Of a stretch of 64,000 nucleotides of DNA, positions 12,148 through 24,170 are shown in pieces. The notes beneath the pieces are model-generated. The model saw nothing but the letters and a program-made list of their open reading frames with translations, made no database searches and was not told the DNA's origin. Position 1 is the first letter of the stretch, and each line of letters begins with the position of its first letter. A program made the translations under genes and the position numbers. Source of the stretch: Zygnema cylindricum (taxonomy: Eukaryota; Streptophyta; Zygnematophyceae; Zygnematales; Zygnemataceae); NCBI GenBank assembly GCA_037447655.1, contig JBBHKE010002370.1, positions 102,320-166,319 of the forward strand. The letters run 5' to 3'.

Positions 12148-13629
12148 ATGGAGAGGAGCTCCATTTATAGCAAACCTTCAGCCAAAACTAGGGCTTCTTC
12201 AGCGGAGGAAGAGGAACCAGTGAAAGTGATGAAGAAGGAGGAATTAGAGGTTGTCAGTTTTCCTAAAACCAACGACACCGAGTTCTTTGCTATGGCCAAG
12301 ATGATGGAGGGAGAGAAAGATCTCAGGAGGATTATGGACTCCGGGGGTTCCTTCCATATGTGTTGGAACAAATCATATTTCAAGGATATGACATCTATCC
12401 CTACTCGTCAAATCTTTTATGCTTGTGGTACCACGGTGGAAGTTGATGCTAAAGGTAACATAGATCTGAATTGTGAGATACATGGCAAAGCTGTAAAAAA
12501 TACTTTGCATTATGTTTTATATGTGCCAAAATTTAAGATTAATATGTTTTATACCTCAGTTACAAAGAGTAAGGGTTTTGATGTTTTTCGAGCAAAGGAA
12601 AAAAGAGAGTTAGCAAGGATGGGAGAGTAGCCTTTGTGGGAACTAGAGGCCCAAACATGTTGTATCAAATGGACCACGTTAATAAAGTTGATTTTGTGTA
12701 CTCTAGTGTCCTCTTTGAAAATGTATTGTGGCATAAAAGGTTTAGGCATGTTCATAATGAGAGGCTCGAAAAGCTGGTGAAGACTAATATGATAGAAGGT
12801 GTCAAGCTTCGTCAAAAAAAATCGCATGTTTGTGATGGTTGTGCTCTTAGGAAGCTTCATAAGCGTCATTTACCACTGATTTTAGACTATCAAGCAAAGG
12901 ATCTTCTCGACCTTATCCACTCGAATGTATGGGGACCGGCCAAAGTTCGTTCTCTCGATGGCAGTAAATACCTTGTCACCTTCACGGATGATTACTCACT
13001 TTCCAGCCGAGTGTATTTCATGAAAGAGAAGAGCAAAGTCTTTTCAAATTTTAAGTATTTCCGAATTTGGTCTGAAAACTTCACGGGAAACCGATTCTTG
13101 CTTTGCGCTCCAACAATAGTCAAGAGTATGGATCAAAGACCTTTGCTGAATATTTAAAAAATAATGGAATTTTGCATGAGTTTAATGTTTCTTACACTCT
13201 TGAACAGAATGGTGTGGCTGAAAAACTCAATCGGACTTTGACTGAATGTGCTAAATCTATGATGATGGGTAAAGGTGTGGATCCGAAATTCTAGCGGGAA
13301 GCTTTTTAGTGTGCTTTTTACGTAAGGAATACGATTGAAACCACATTTGTCAAGGATAAAAAACCTTATGAAATGTGGATAGGAAGGAAGTCCAAAGTCA
13401 GCCACTTTGAGTCTTTTGAAGTAAGTGTTTTATGATGGATAATCTTCCAATTTGGAAATTAAGTCTGAAATCTATACCTGGGATATTTTTGGGCTATGAT
13501 GATGAATCTGTAAGATATAAAGTGTATAATCCTCAAAAAAAATCAATTCAAATTGCTAGGAATGTCAAGATAAAGGAAAAAAGTCAATCTATTAATGTTT
13601 TTAGCATGAATGAGGGGAAAAAGACATAA
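12148..13629 (+). pseudogene. Copia protease and integrase remnant of E3
   Basis: Protease region with RRIMDSGGSFHMCWNKSYF (active-site Asp-Ser-Gly kept), then the integrase N-terminal zinc region (LWHKRFRHVHNERLEKL, CDGCALRKLH) and core (LIHSNVWGPAKV, where the first catalytic Asp is Asn; FTDDYS keeps the second). The next frames give EQNGVAEKLNRTLTECAKSM and a C-terminal piece MMDNLPIWKLSLKSIPGIFLGYDDE. Frame breaks occur at 12630, 13157, 13294 and near 13430. Confidence 0.87.
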
Positions 13630-15480
13630 AAACTGAATGAATACATCATCTTTAGGCACGTTCCTTTCAAGTAATCGATAGTTACTTCCTCTCCATCTAT
13701 ATTGCCATATTTTTTTGGGCCGCTAGATTTCACTTGCTGTTGCAGGTGCTAACGGACCACCTCCTCCTCCTCCTCCACCTCCTCCCCCTCCTTCGAGACC
13801 ACGCCGGGGACCAGCACTCCCCGCTTTAGATTTTCAGGGGGGAAAAAGACAAAGCAGCCGACTAAGAAGTGACCGAGTGGATCATGCTTATTTTGCAAGC
13901 ACAAGGGAGTCTCTTACCATTGAAGAAGCCTTTACCATTACGAAAAAAGATATGTGGATTTCCACGGCAAATGACGAGATAAAGTCAAGCATGAAACTCA
14001 AACGTGGGAGCTTGTGGAACTTCCACCGGATCGAAAAATGATCAGTTGTAAGTGGGTATTCAAGTTAAAACTAAATCTTCATAATACCATTGAGAGGTAT
14101 AAGGCTAAGCTTGTTTCTAAGGGGTATAGCTAGAAAGAAGACATTGATTATCATGAGACATTCTCACCTGTAGTTCGTTTTCCTAGTGTTAGGATTCTCT
14201 TATATATAGCAACAATAAAGGTTATGGAGTTGTGTCAAATGGATATATAGACCACTTTCTTGCAAGGGGATTTAGAGGAAGTTATATATATAGCAGCCAA
14301 AGGGGTCTGCAAAAAATAGGAAAGAAAATCTGGTTTGTAAACTATTGAGGTCCCTTTATAGTTTGAAGCAGGCTCCACGACATCGGAACCTAAAATTGGA
14401 TTAATTTTTGACAAATCTTGGCTTTATTAGAATTAGTTCAAATCATTGAGCTTATGTAATGGAATGGAAAGTTGAATTTATATGTATTGTTGTTTATGTT
14501 GATGATTTGTTGCTACTAAGCAAATCCATTGATGAAATTAACAAAATAAAAACAACTTTGAATTCTCGTTCAAAATAAAGGATTTGGGGGAGGCTTAGTG
14601 TATTTTGGGAATTCAGATAAAAAGGGAGAGAAAACAAAGACTAATATATTTGACAGAGAAGGAAGCAATTAGGAACATGCTTGAAAGGTGCAATTGACAA
14701 CTTGCTTTAAAGGTTCGACATATCCGAGGCAAAGGGGAGTGCTACTCCCATGGAGTTCAGAGAGAAAATAGAAGGTAAGGAATCATATAGTGGAGTTGTG
14801 ATTGATGACTCTTTCGATTCAGGGGAGGGAGATTCTATATCCACCATTCATTAAACGCAGATTGTCGGGAGTCTTCTACATCATGAACTATACCCGTCCG
14901 GATATTTCAGCAGTTGTTAGAGCTTTAAGCCGAAGTTTGAAAATTCGAAGGAAGTCTGAATGGGAGGCAGCAAAGAGAAATCTATGGTATCTTGTATGAA
15001 CTCCAAACCTCTGACTCTCTCTCGGTGGAGAGGATATAAAAATTCAGACATGGAGCGATGTAAGATATGGAGACATGCTAAGCCAAAGCTCCACCACCGA
15101 ATATGTTTTGAAAATTGGAAGTGAAACATGCTGCTGGAGTAGCAAACTTTAGAAGGTGACAGGCGAGTCAACTATAGAGGCTGAGTACATGGCGGCTAGC
15201 TTAGCTGTCAAGGAGTTACTTTGGGTCAAGTCACTTCTCCAAGAGAATTTATTTATGCGGTCTAGACCTCAGATGGTATGGTGTGACAATCAGGTTGCTA
15301 TTGCAATTGCATTTAACCCTAGCCATCAATTTTAGAGGAAACACATTGGTATCAAGCTTTATATTGTGAGGGAGAAGGTTATTGGAAGAGTTTTAAAACT
15401 CAATAACTTACTGGATGAGAAGATGGTTGTTGACATGATGACTAAACCCTTGCCTGTACCTAAATTAAAGTATTGAAGAG
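13630..15480 (+). pseudogene. Copia reverse transcriptase and RNase H remnant of E3
   Basis: The integrase-RT linker contains a run of proline codons (CCT/CCA, 13758-13795) followed by Arg-rich text. RT landmarks are present but interrupted: SPVVRFPSVRILL near 14165, LRSLYSLKQAPRHR near 14346, YVDDLLLLSKS near 14496. RNase H landmarks are MNYTRPDISAVVRALSRS, a Ser-to-Gly variant of the ST-EAEYMAAS block near 15168-15195, and DNQVAIAIAFNPSHQF. Stops are frequent. The polypurine tract and 3' LTR follow. Confidence 0.85.
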
Positions 15481-15526
15481 AGGCATGTGACTTAAATGAC
15501 CAACAGAGTCTAAAGCTTTAAGGGAG

Positions 15527-16395
15527 TGTTGTTTAGGGAAAGCTTTTGTCCTCTCTCTACTTGGATATCTGAGGAAAAGAGAGATTTGGTACATAGAATG
15601 TTTTGGATTAAGTCTGGTTCAGTATGGACTAGAATCGGTGTTACAATTGTTGTTACAGTGACTCATTGAGGAGAACACTGGTGTTTACACTCTCGGAACA
15701 TACGTTGGTACAAGGGAGAACGTATTCCAGATTATGAGTCTGTTGGTTGTAGAAATGCACTTGAAGACCGAAATGACACATGGCGGTTCGCCTACGGATC
15801 GGAATGTGATACGTGGGCAGCGGACGGAAACTGCTGACAAATGCTGGTCAGAGTGGGTCATGTACACGATGATCTGACGTGGAATATGGAATCGTAGACG
15901 TACAGATTTGGTTGATTTGGTCTTTGTCTTTATTTGATTAGTTGATTAGTGTAACATTTTTTTTGTTTGACATATCTTGTCATTTCAGGTAAACGCTCAG
16001 TATTGGCTGTGTTACGTAGCTAGATGTACCGCACGTATGCCTCCCAACGTTGTGTAGTGAAGCTTCATTGTTTATGAGTAGGACTTAGTCATTTTTGGAG
16101 TTATGAGCACTTTGTAGTAAAAAAGTGTACTTGTTGTTTTTGGCATTTTTATCTGGGAATATCCCACCCATCTCTCATCAAAATTCCTTGTAATTTTGTG
16201 TGTGTGTTCATCCTAATATATCTACGTTGTGATATATGTTTAGAGCTATTTTATTTTTGGTTTGTGATTTTTCAGCTGTTGAAGTTGTTGTTTTTGAGGC
16301 CGATTTTTGTGAAAGTTTCCTGTTTTCTTTCATTCTGAAATGACTACACCTACTTCCTCATCGTCATCAGTTCCGACATTCGTCTCAAAATAACA
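15527..16395 (+). repeat. 3' LTR of E3
   Basis: 869 bp from TGTTGTTTAGGGAAAGC to CAAAATAACA. It lacks both insertions found in the 5' LTR and so defines their empty sites. It includes the in-LTR Gag start ATGACTACACCTACTTCC. Confidence 0.85.
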
Positions 16396-18071
16396 TCGCT
16401 TGGGTGGATAGGAGGCCACTTGAAGGTGCGAGAAAATCTTTGATGGTTGATATCCTTTTACGCTACTATGTCCATCCACTAACCAATCTCACATTTTCGT
16501 ACGCTTTTACAAACACTTAATTTTCGACCGCTCGTACATATTTTATAAAATACCTTGTTCGAGTCACATTTGACCTCCGCTCGTACAAATAGTGCGTTCA
16601 CACTTTGCTTTTAAAGATTTTTTGTGGATTCGCAAAATCGTAATAATTTAGTACGTGGTACCAACCAATATGTACCACGCAAATAAAAAGTTGGGTAATG
16701 ACCCAACAAAATGGAAAAAGACCTTTAGTAAATATATTTTTAAGTTCACTGTGAACACTTAATGGAACAATGGTTGTCAAGCTCATGTGCTTCACAAGCA
16801 CCCCTTTTATCTTACCAAGAATTCCCGAGCCTTTTTCTTCTGTACGGTCATTAAAGTATGAGGAAAAGAGCGCACTCAGCCGGACCAGATTCTTCTATTT
16901 TTCTAAGTGATCAGAACGCACTTTATTTCGCGCCTAACGAAGGCCGGACGACAAAGTTACTCCGTTCCAAAGATTACCATCCTGTTACATGTGACCAGTT
17001 GCCAACTGTCCCATTGGGGGCTACATTGTGGAACGCCACGTAACTTTTGGGATAGTCTTGTAGATTTTGTTGTTGGCTATCAGTAGGACGTTAGTTCAGG
17101 TCCACCAGCCGGGTAGAGCATTTATGAATGTGAGTCAAAGTTAGACGTTTCACGTGAATTTAGAACTTTGTTGCTCAGGATTCAGTCATAGAAAACCACA
17201 AGGCTTCTAGTCTAGCCGGAGATAGTCGCCTAACTTTTTGCCCTAAGTGTAGTACAACGTGTTTTGTCTTATGTGTGTAAGATAACAATTCCTTGCCAGT
17301 GATTAGCTCCTGGTATTGCTTTGACTTTGGTACTATTGGTAGGACAAATTTTGCTTGTATGAGGCACTTGGGGCCGAGGGAGACAGGTAGCTGTTTCATT
17401 ACTGTCTTCGAGAAAAACCCTTGAAATTCCAACAAACTTTTTTGTGGAGAACTTTTGTTCTGCTTGTGATTGTGACCCTATTGCCATCTAAGTTTGCATC
17501 CGTCCTTTGTGGAAATCGTAGTCCGATTGGGTGGTTGGCACCGCCTTTCCTGTTTTGGGCGGTTTGGGGACTGGTGTTTGTTGGAAACCAAGAAGGGTCT
17601 TGCCGGTTCCGGGTCGCGGAAACCGAGGAGTTAAGGAGGCCTTACCTAATCCAGGGTTTTCAAGGGGAGATTTCATCTTTTTCTTGGTTGTCCACGCTAC
17701 GTTTTGGGGGTAGGTTGAGCTCGCTTGCTATTATTCCACATTCTAACTTTATTTCTCTATTTTTCTAAGGGCAAGGTGATATTGTTAATTCTAAGACAGC
17801 ATTTTTATATTTCTATCCTTTCATTTTTCTGAGTGGAAGCATCTGGGTTCTCTCTTTGGTAGTCCTTTTTGGGCCTCTGGTTGGGTTTCTTCCGGGGTCG
17901 ATTACCAGAATCTTTTGCACCAGAATAGTGGATTTTGAGAGGATTTTTGTTAGGCTTCCAACAGATAGTCACAGTACTGAAACAGCCACCTGTCACTTTA
18001 GATTAAAGAGGATAGGTGCTCAGATTGGAGTACTTTAATAAGGGGATTTAGATCTTCTTCTCCAGTCAGCT
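16396..18071. other. Stretch without recognised genes
   Basis: No family-like ORF is visible. From about 17480 the sequence becomes richer in G and T and runs without an obvious border into the decayed ORF at 18072, so it may be the upstream part of the same unknown element. Confidence 0.45.
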
Positions 18072-19300
18072 ATGGGGGGAGGAGAAGTCAAGGATAAAGA
18101 TCTTTCGGGTGTCAGATTGGACGAGCAGAAGAGGCAGGAAGCAGAGTCCCAAGAGGAAGAGCCACAGGTGCCCGAGGGAGCACTCCCTTTTGGCTCACCT
18201 GTACACATAGAGCGGTTTTTTAAGGGAGAGATGCCCCGGGGGGTTGCGGTCGACACTCCTCCTACTCACCCAGAAGGGAGACTCTCTCCTCCACCTCCAC
18301 CTCCACCTGTCTTTTCCTTCGAGAATTTACCAACGTTGTCTGAGTCAGTCAGAGCTAGTGCTTCGGAGAAGGCGGAGAGGCCGCCCTTATCCCCTAAAAG
18401 CCGTAGAAAGGGGTTGGCCCACAAGGAAGCGGTCCCTGGTCACCTTCCCGAGATTGGTCGCTATACCCGATCTAAGGCACCGATAGGAGAAATGTACATG
18501 AATCGTAAGATTGTGATTGATCCTAACCGGCCAGGTCGCAAAGAAATCTTAGCCCTTCGTGATCTCCATGAGTTGAAGGTTAAGAAGGAATTAGTGCAGT
18601 GGGTAGCCAGGTCAGATTGAGCCAGAGTGGTACGCCCAGTGGGAGGTGTAGTGGAGATACTCAGCATTTCATCAGAGAGTGGCTCCCCAACCTCCGTACC
18701 GAAGCAACCAGGAGGACCATCAACTTCCTACTAGCAACCCACCCCATTTCAAGACACCGCAACTAGCTGGCCGGCTCACGGCGGGGCAGTCCCTCGGACA
18801 CGGGCCGTGGAAGGGACCAGCAAGCAAGGGTTACCCAAGCCAAAGAAGGGGTACAGGTTCAATTATCGGGACCGCAAGGGCAGGTTCCAGCCCCGACCTA
18901 AAGCGGAACCGTTCTTCCATTCCGATTCCACCTCTATGAGCACAAAGTCTTCTTCTGTTCCGGCGGTTCGACCATCAGAGGGGTTGTGGCGTTCAAGACC
19001 CACCGATCCCGAGGTATCGTGTTTGGGGATTGCGGTTCTCTCAGATGTGGTGAGCACTACACAAAAACTGGTTGACATCTTGCGATCCCAAAGTCAGGCT
19101 ACGGCGCTGGCTGGACCCGTCACCATCGATTAGGAAGCTCTTGAAGAAGAGAGAAAGAGGGCCCTCGAACAGGAATTGCTCCTCATAACAGAGGCTAGAC
19201 GAAGATCAAGAGGGATCCTTAGTGGACAAGTAGCTCGTCTTAGAGAAAAAGGTCCCTCGGCTGAGAGACAACCTATAGTGTTGATAACCCCTACGTAGAT
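18072..19300 (+). pseudogene. Decayed ORF of unknown family, possibly gag-like
   Basis: I do not recognise this protein. One reading frame runs from MGGGEVKDKD at 18072 for about 410 codons with only a few stops (near 18618, 18732, 19131 and 19297). In order it shows a Glu/Gln-rich N-terminus, a proline cluster (SPPPPPPPVFSF), a basic middle (GRYTRSKAPIGEMYMN, PNRPGRKEIL), another basic patch (KKGYRFNYRDRKGRFQPRPK) and a helical charged end (EALEEERKRALEQELLL). The charge pattern and its place among transposons suggest a structural retroelement protein, but no zinc knuckle or polymerase motif is seen. The GC content is higher than in its neighbours. Confidence 0.5.
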
Positions 19301-19641
19301 GCTAGCTCCCGGGATTTCTTCGGAACTTAGACCGGAGTCTCCTCTTCAGCAGAAAGGGGGGGAACAACAGGACCTAACAAACAGGGGACGGGTGTAGATT
19401 TACCGGATAATGTTGCAGCCGCCTCCACTGAGCGTCCTACTGTTGTCTTAGTGGCTGGGTCTTCAACTGCGGAGGCCGTGGTATTATTACAACCCGACCA
19501 AAGACAACACATCTCCCTTGGGCTTTCCACTCCTCCTCCATCTCCACCTCAGGCATCCTCTCCTTCTCCTTCTGTTTCTCCGGCCGCTGCAGTCCGTGGG
19601 TCACCAGGACCACCTATCTTACCCTACAAACACAACGTTGT

Positions 19642-20647
19642 TGCAATTTTTTGCCCTCCATTGGACCACAGAATACAAGAAGCCTCTAGATAGTTTTTAA
19701 CTATCCCACTTTAAGCCACAACCACTGCTGCCCAAGAAGGCAAACTGAAAATTTGACTTCTCCCCTGTGTAGCTTGGACTCCTTTGAGTCCGTAGCAAAA
19801 AAAATCACTAAAAAGGGCCAACCAGCCGATAAGTTATGAGCCGGCAAAAATGCCAATTTATACAAGGCTCTCTTAGAGAGAGAGGTGTCTATCTACCAAA
19901 AATTTCCTAAGTCCTAAATCTCTCTCACAACCCCTATCTACTAAAGTACGAACCAATTATATTAGTGTAAAGTATAGAAAGGTACTACGGCCGATGTCTT
20001 TTCTGTACGGCCGGTGTACGAGAAGGCTATTGAGTGGACGCGTGTCATTTTTCCACTCGTTCGTATATTCTCCGGAATTCTCGCGACCGAATGTCATCCT
20101 TCCTCGGGTGCCACGTCATGCCACGTCCATAAAATCCAAAGTGACCATTCCGCGATCTCGGCGATGACGTGCGCCATCGGATTAAATCCGACATTAAATG
20201 TCGATCGTTTAAAACAAATGCCCGTTTCATTTGTTTTGTGCGAAATGACGTTCGCACTAAACCTTAACAAGTTCTATGTTCGTTTCGTCCATATTTCAGT
20301 TAAATCATTTCAGTGTAGTACAATAATTTATATATAAATGAAACCCTATATCATCTAAAGGACTTATTGGCCAGATTGGTTAGAGCTAACGGCTACGCCG
20401 CGCTCTACCGGTCAAGGGTTGGAGTCCTGCCGGACTCAACCTTTTGTTGAGAGTGACTTAAGTCACTCTTTAGTCCTTCCTATGGAGCTGAGGCAGCCAT
20501 GGCTCCATCGCTCTCTCTCTCCTTCAGTGACTACAACAAGTAGGGTGGAAAGAGAGAAGAGATGGAGGCAAGCTGCCATCATTTTCTATATATGTTTTCG
20601 CTAATTTATTTTAGACCTAGAAAATACAAAAACTACTTATTTCAACA
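19642..20647 (-). repeat. 3' LTR of E4
   Basis: 1006 bp, minus-strand start TGTTGAAATAAGTAG, end AAATTGCA, colinear with 24990-25991. The equivalent of the Gag ATG is kept. The plus strand carries a tRNA-like block near 20377-20445. Confidence 0.9.
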
Positions 20648-20660
20648 CTCCCCTTATTTT

Positions 20661-22140
20661 CTAGACTATTTTTAATTTTTCTTTTAATCCACATTTTTCC
20701 TTACAGTATTTTAACTTTGGTGAGGGCACAAGTTTGGTCATCATGTCCGCTACCATTTCCTCATCAGATCTATATACAAGATTCACTATTTTATTCTCAC
20801 CTTTTTCTCTTACAAAACTTAATCTTATGTCCATATGTTTAGCCTTAAAATGATGTTTTGGATTGGCTGCAATTGCTATGGCCGCTTGATTATCACAAAA
20901 CACTTCATACACTCCCTCAATGATATACCCCAGTTCTTGCAACAAGGACTTGATCCACATCAACTCTTTCACAGCAGAACAAGAGGCCATGTATTCAGCC
21001 TCCATAGTGGACTGAGCAACCACCTTTTGTTGCTTACTGGTCCAACAGCATGCACCTTCCCCAACATACAACACATACCCAGAAGTGCATCATCTCATAG
21101 GTGCGTCCCTATAACTGGCATCACTCTAAGTAGTGATGTCAGTGTGCTCCCCTCCCAAGTGCAACCACAACTCTCTGGTTCCTACGAGATATCTCATGAC
21201 TCTTTTGGTTGCCTCCCAATCCCTCTTCCTAGGATCATTAAGACTCCTTCTGAGTACTCCAATAGCTGCCGCTATGTCCAGCTTGGTACAATTCATAAAA
21301 TAGATTAAACTTCCTACGACGTGTCTATAAGGGATAGTCTTCATAAAATCTCTCTCTTCTGTACTCATTTGATCATCTAAGATCATCACTCCTCCTTCTA
21401 CACTCCCATCACTTACTTTTTTCAAGCCCATGGGAGTGGTACAACTGTTAGCATTTTCCATCTGGAATTTCTCAAGCATATTTCGTATTGCTTCTTTCTG
21501 AGTAAGTCTGATAATCTTCTTCCCCCTATCTCTCTCCATTTGGATCCCCAAAATATATTTTGCCTCCCCTAAATCTTTCATATCAAATCTGCTTTTAAGA
21601 TCTGTTTTTAACTTATTGATCTTTTCCAAGGATTTACTCAACACAAGCAGATCATCCACATAAATTGCAATAAAAATGACACCATTCTCATCTTCAAACA
21701 TATATATAGAATGGTCACAGCTGACAAGGATATATCGCAGACCGGTAAGAAATTCATCTAGTTTCTTATTCCATTGTCGTGGAGCCTACTTTAGTCCATA
21801 TAAGGACTTTATGAGCCCGCAGACTTTCTTCTCTTCTCCTTCTTCCACGAACCCCTCGGGTTGTCTCATGAAGATTTCTTCCTCTAATTCACCATTGAGG
21901 AAAGCAGTCTTAATGTCCATCTGATGTAATTCCATGTCTTCCGCTGCTACCAGAGTGAGGAGAATCCTTACTGATGGGAACCGAACAACTGGAGCAATGG
22001 TCTCCTCATAGTCAATCTCCTCCTTTTGGGTGAACCCCTTCGCTACCAATCGAGCCTTATATCTTTCAATGGTATTATCTAGGTTCAGTTTTAGTTTAAA
22101 TACCCATTTACACCCAATAGGTTTTTTCTGTCGGAGGACA
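20661..22140 (-). pseudogene. Copia reverse transcriptase and RNase H of E4
   Basis: On the minus strand: RT starts in EERYKARLVAKGFTQKEEIDYEE-type text near 22049, with HQMDIKTAFLNGELEEEIF, SLYGLK and the catalytic YVDD (FIAIYVDDLLVLSKS). RNase H has MNCTKLDIAAAIGVL, YVGEGACCW, STMEAEYMASCSAVKEL and DNQAAIAIAANPKHHFKAKH. A stop near 21784, one near 21704-21725 and one near 21124 break an otherwise intact frame. The product would carry out reverse transcription and RNA removal inside the particle. Confidence 0.93.
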
Positions 22141-22145
22141 ATCTG

Positions 22146-23483
22146 CTAGTTCCCAAGTATTTGCTTCCATGATAGAAGCCATCTCATATTTATAGCTCTA
22201 ATCCATCTTTCTTTCTCTGGACTATTCACTGCCTCCGAGTAAGACTGAGGCTCATCAGGGTGAGATAGCTTAGTTACCTTATGAGCGGCTTGTTTTTCCT
22301 GTAATCTTTTGCTGCTCCTCCTTCCTCCCTCAAACTTCGAAGCAAGAATGGATGGAAGTCTTGGATTTCTTCTCACTGTTTCATCGGCTTCCCTGTCCAT
22401 GGAAACAGGTTCTTGTCCCGCTTCTTCTATCTCCTCGAAGTCCATAGGAGTATGTGAGGTTTTTGGTGAGTCTCCTGTATCTTGGATCTCCCCTAAATCT
22501 GTAATCACGGTTTCACCCATGTCCCTTTCGGGAACCACCGATTTCTCCTCACTTTCGGACTCAAATCTGATCCTTATCTTCTTTGTATATTTGAAGGGAT
22601 CAAATGACTTCCCTTTATCCATGACAACTAAGTGTTTGACCAGAATGATATCTTTCTTTGCTAAGTCATAGACTCTATATCCCTTAACATCCTTATCATA
22701 TCCCACAAAGTATCCAGGTTTTCCTTTAGCATCTAGTTCCTAGTTTTTCCTATCCGTGTCAAGACTGTAAACTTGGCTACCAAATACTTTAAGGTGTGAG
22801 ATATCTGGTTTCCTTCCAACCCATCTCTCATAAGGTGTCGCTCACTTTATAGCTGAGGTAAGGACTCTATTCTTAATGTAGTTGACACAGTTCATTGCTT
22901 CTGCCCAAAATCTCTTTCCTATTTTCTTGTCTGCCAACATACTACGTACACTATCTCCTAGTGTTCGATTCAACCTCTCAGCTACCCCATTTTGTTCCGG
23001 ATTATATGGTACTGTTTTTTGGTGTTGCACTCCCTCATCTCTCAGATATTCCTCAAACTGGTTAGAGGTATATTCCCCCCCATTATCACTCTTTATCCTC
23101 TAAATAGGGATTTCATGCAACTTCTCACTCTATGCTTTATATTCTTTGAAGTAAGTTGATGCTTCAGACTTATTTTTCAGAAAGTAGACTCTAGAGTATC
23201 TAGACCAATCATCAGTTATTGTCATCATAAACCTCTTTCCTCCAACCGAAGGTACTTTTGCAGGTCCCCAAATATCTGTGTGGACCAAATCTAACACTTT
23301 CTCACCTCTATATGTGGCGGCTTTGGGAAAGGGAAGTCTGTGAGCCTTACCTTGAGCACAACCACTACAATCATCCATCATTTCATTATCCCCAAACTGA
23401 ATGCCATCTACTACCCCAAGCTTTTTCAATTCCCTTATCCTATCAAAATGCACATGCCCCAACCGCTTTTGCCAAATCATCAC
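22146..23483 (-). pseudogene. Copia integrase and linker of E4
   Basis: Integrase N-terminal zinc region: IWQKRLGHVHFDRIREL and CSGCAQGKAHRLPF. Core: LVHTDIWGPAKVPS (first catalytic Asp) and ITDDWSRYSRVYF, then, after stops near 23128 and 23102, the ENGVAERLNRTLGDSVRSML block near 22960 and FWAEAMNCVNYIKNRV. From 22706 the linker reads GYDKDVKGYRVYDL, DPFKYTKKIRIRFESESE and an acidic, Ser-rich tail before RT. In Copia, integrase inserts the cDNA. Confidence 0.92.
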
Positions 23484-23501
23484 CTTAGGAACACCAACAT
23501 A

Positions 23502-24170
23502 CTAAGCATTCTTCTTTTCATTACTCACATTAAGCCTAAACATTCCTTGGCTTCCCTTATCTGCTGTGAAGTAAACTTCATCCCCATACTTACGTGTAAA
23601 GACTCCCTTTCTAGTGAAGGTATCAAACTCTTTGTCATCTAACACAGACGTAGAGACAAGATTTTTACTCAGCTGAGGAATGTAAAGTACATCTGAGAAT
23701 GTAAGTATAGAAGTCTTTCCCTCCACTAAGACTTTCAGATCTACTGATCCCACTAGATCTGTGGTAACCACTCTCCCATCCCCATACTCTATCTCTACAG
23801 TAGGAATCTTTATTAATTTAGTGAAGAGTTCTTTATCACGAAGTATATGCATGGATGCACCTGAGTCGATGATCCATCCTTCCTGTGGAGCTTCCCGGAT
23901 TGCTCCAACGGCACACTTCAACCTCCGAGGAATCTCTTTCTCCTCCACACTCTCGTCAAGAAGAAGCTCCCCGTCCTCCTCAGAGGACTCATCCTCAGTT
24001 TCTCCTGACACTTTTGTAACCACAAGTGCCTTTTTTTTCCCTCCGGAAGAACCCCCTCCACGGTTCTCTTGGAGCCTCAGCTCAAATAACTTCAAACAAT
24101 CTGCGATAAAGTGTCCTGGCTTTTTGCAATAATGACAAAAACTCTTTGGGGGCCTCTGTCCCTCAGAATG
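23502..24170 (-). pseudogene. Zinc knuckle and aspartic protease region of E4
   Basis: The minus-strand reading shows a CCHC zinc knuckle (C-x2-C-x4-H-x4-C, CHYCKKPGHFIADC) near 24108-24152. A Gly/Ser/Lys-rich and acidic linker follows, then the protease active site GWIIDSGASMHILRDKELF near 23860-23890 with Asp-Ser-Gly intact. It ends in text typical of the protease C-terminus (SDVLYIPQLSKNLVSTSVL). This part has a long open frame (24095-23502) and could be the most recently functional piece. Confidence 0.92.

Larger units (their letters stand above)
3559..16395 (+). mobile_element. Ty1/Copia element E3, interrupted by E2 and a Harbinger-like element
   Basis: The outer element has a 5' LTR in two pieces (3559-3774 and 9926-11349), internal gag-pol remnants (11294-15480), a polypurine tract (TTTAAGGGAG before 15527) and a 3' LTR (15527-16395). 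The 3' LTR gives the uninterrupted version and shows that E2 (3775-9925) and a 701-bp TIR element (10335-11035) were inserted into the 5' LTR. All coding parts carry stops and frameshifts. No clean target-site duplication is visible at its outer ends (CTGCG left, TCGCT right). Confidence 0.8.

Noticed and set aside
20014-20337. Open frame on the plus strand inside the E4 LTR
   Set aside because: It lies wholly in an LTR, antisense to the element, and its text has no family resemblance. The matching frame in the other LTR is not conserved as protein.
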